A program made the position numbers and the translations under genes. This document shows positions 39,678 through 39,728 of a stretch of DNA of 39,728 bases, piece by piece. The notes beneath the pieces were generated by a model. The model searched no databases. It was given only the letters and a program-made list of their open reading frames with translations, and was not told the origin of the DNA. The DNA is taken from positions 1 to 39,728 of the forward strand of contig CABTZX010000015.1 of NCBI GenBank assembly GCA_902489445.1. The letters run 5' to 3'. This stretch comes from an uncultured Bacteroidales bacterium (GTDB lineage Bacteria > Bacteroidota > Bacteroidia > Bacteroidales > Porphyromonadaceae). How positions within the stretch are numbered: the first letter of the stretch is position 1; the number at the start of each line of letters is the position of its first letter.

Positions 39678-39728
39678 CTCTATAGACTTTCGGAAAATAC
39701 TCTATAGACTTTTTCGGAAAACTCTATA
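39673..39728 (+). repeat. 22-bp-period array at the window end
   Basis: CTCTATAG starts at 39678, 39700 and (cut) 39722, exactly 22 bp apart, within units of the form GGAAAACTCTATAGACTTT. The array runs off the end of the sequence. The same core, CTATAGACTTTT, is at position 7 of the window in the same orientation. The core differs from the GGTATATA arrays but the period is the same. Confidence 0.8.

Noticed and set aside
1..39728. Circular molecule joined at the terminal repeats
   Set aside because: The junction would read CTCTATA-ATACCCTATAG, which breaks the 22-bp period, and the gene content is chromosomal.

Overview
The window looks like a Bacteroidales chromosome segment, most likely Porphyromonas or a close relative. 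Five things point there. Nearly every promoter I can see has the Bacteroidetes -7 element TAnnTTTG(c) instead of a sigma70-type -10 box. A leucine-rich-repeat protein ends in a type IX secretion (T9SS) sorting domain. The omega subunit, IMP dehydrogenase and DUF4293 protein are of the Bacteroidetes kind. The tmRNA tag reads GEENYALAA. Short tandem-repeat arrays with a 22-bp period recur between genes. Genus is an inference; no rRNA gene is present to settle it.

Layout. 1-560: no gene, degenerate 22-bp-period repeats. 561-8427 (minus): a seven-gene housekeeping run read as bamD, rpoZ, DUF4293, guaB, miaA, alaS, aroB from one visible promoter near 8500. 8559-10358 (minus): secreted LRR protein with a T9SS tail. 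10467-11126: divergent promoter region with a four-unit 22-bp array. 11127-29739 (plus): a fused str-S10-spc-alpha supercluster, rpsL to rplQ, with fusA, secY, map, infA and rpoA; rpmD and rpmJ are present although very short. Gaps before rpsG (387 bp), rpsH (96 bp) and rpsD (276 bp) hold hairpins that may be attenuators or autoregulatory leaders. 29740-31060: terminators, a decayed small gene, a structured RNA on the minus strand with its own promoter, and a five-unit 22-bp array with 11-bp inverted ends. 30926-31547: a HigBA-type toxin-antitoxin pair whose toxin carries an in-frame stop. 31728-37001 (minus): a small unknown protein, pyruvate:ferredoxin oxidoreductase (PFOR) and an AAA ATPase. 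37208-37297: a 10-bp tandem array. 37479-38109 (plus): 2[4Fe-4S] ferredoxin, tRNA-Thr(CGT) and tRNA-Arg(ACG). 38634-39131 (minus): tmRNA followed by tRNA-Gln(CTG). The last ~50 bp is another 22-bp-period array, and a related unit lies at the very start of the window, so the sequence may be a contig broken at repeats.

How it fits together. Most of the window is translation and transcription machinery: ribosomal proteins, EF-G, IF-1, RNA polymerase alpha and omega, AlaS, MiaA, three tRNAs and tmRNA. Secretion and envelope functions (SecY, BamD, T9SS cargo) and methionine removal (Map) are mixed in. PFOR and the small ferredoxin, 1.7 kb apart and divergent, are natural redox partners in anaerobic pyruvate metabolism. 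The parts least explained by known genes are the structured RNA at 30347-30516 and the phased repeat arrays. Three of the arrays sit between divergent promoters, and two of those share a 14-bp core separated by 8-bp variable segments.
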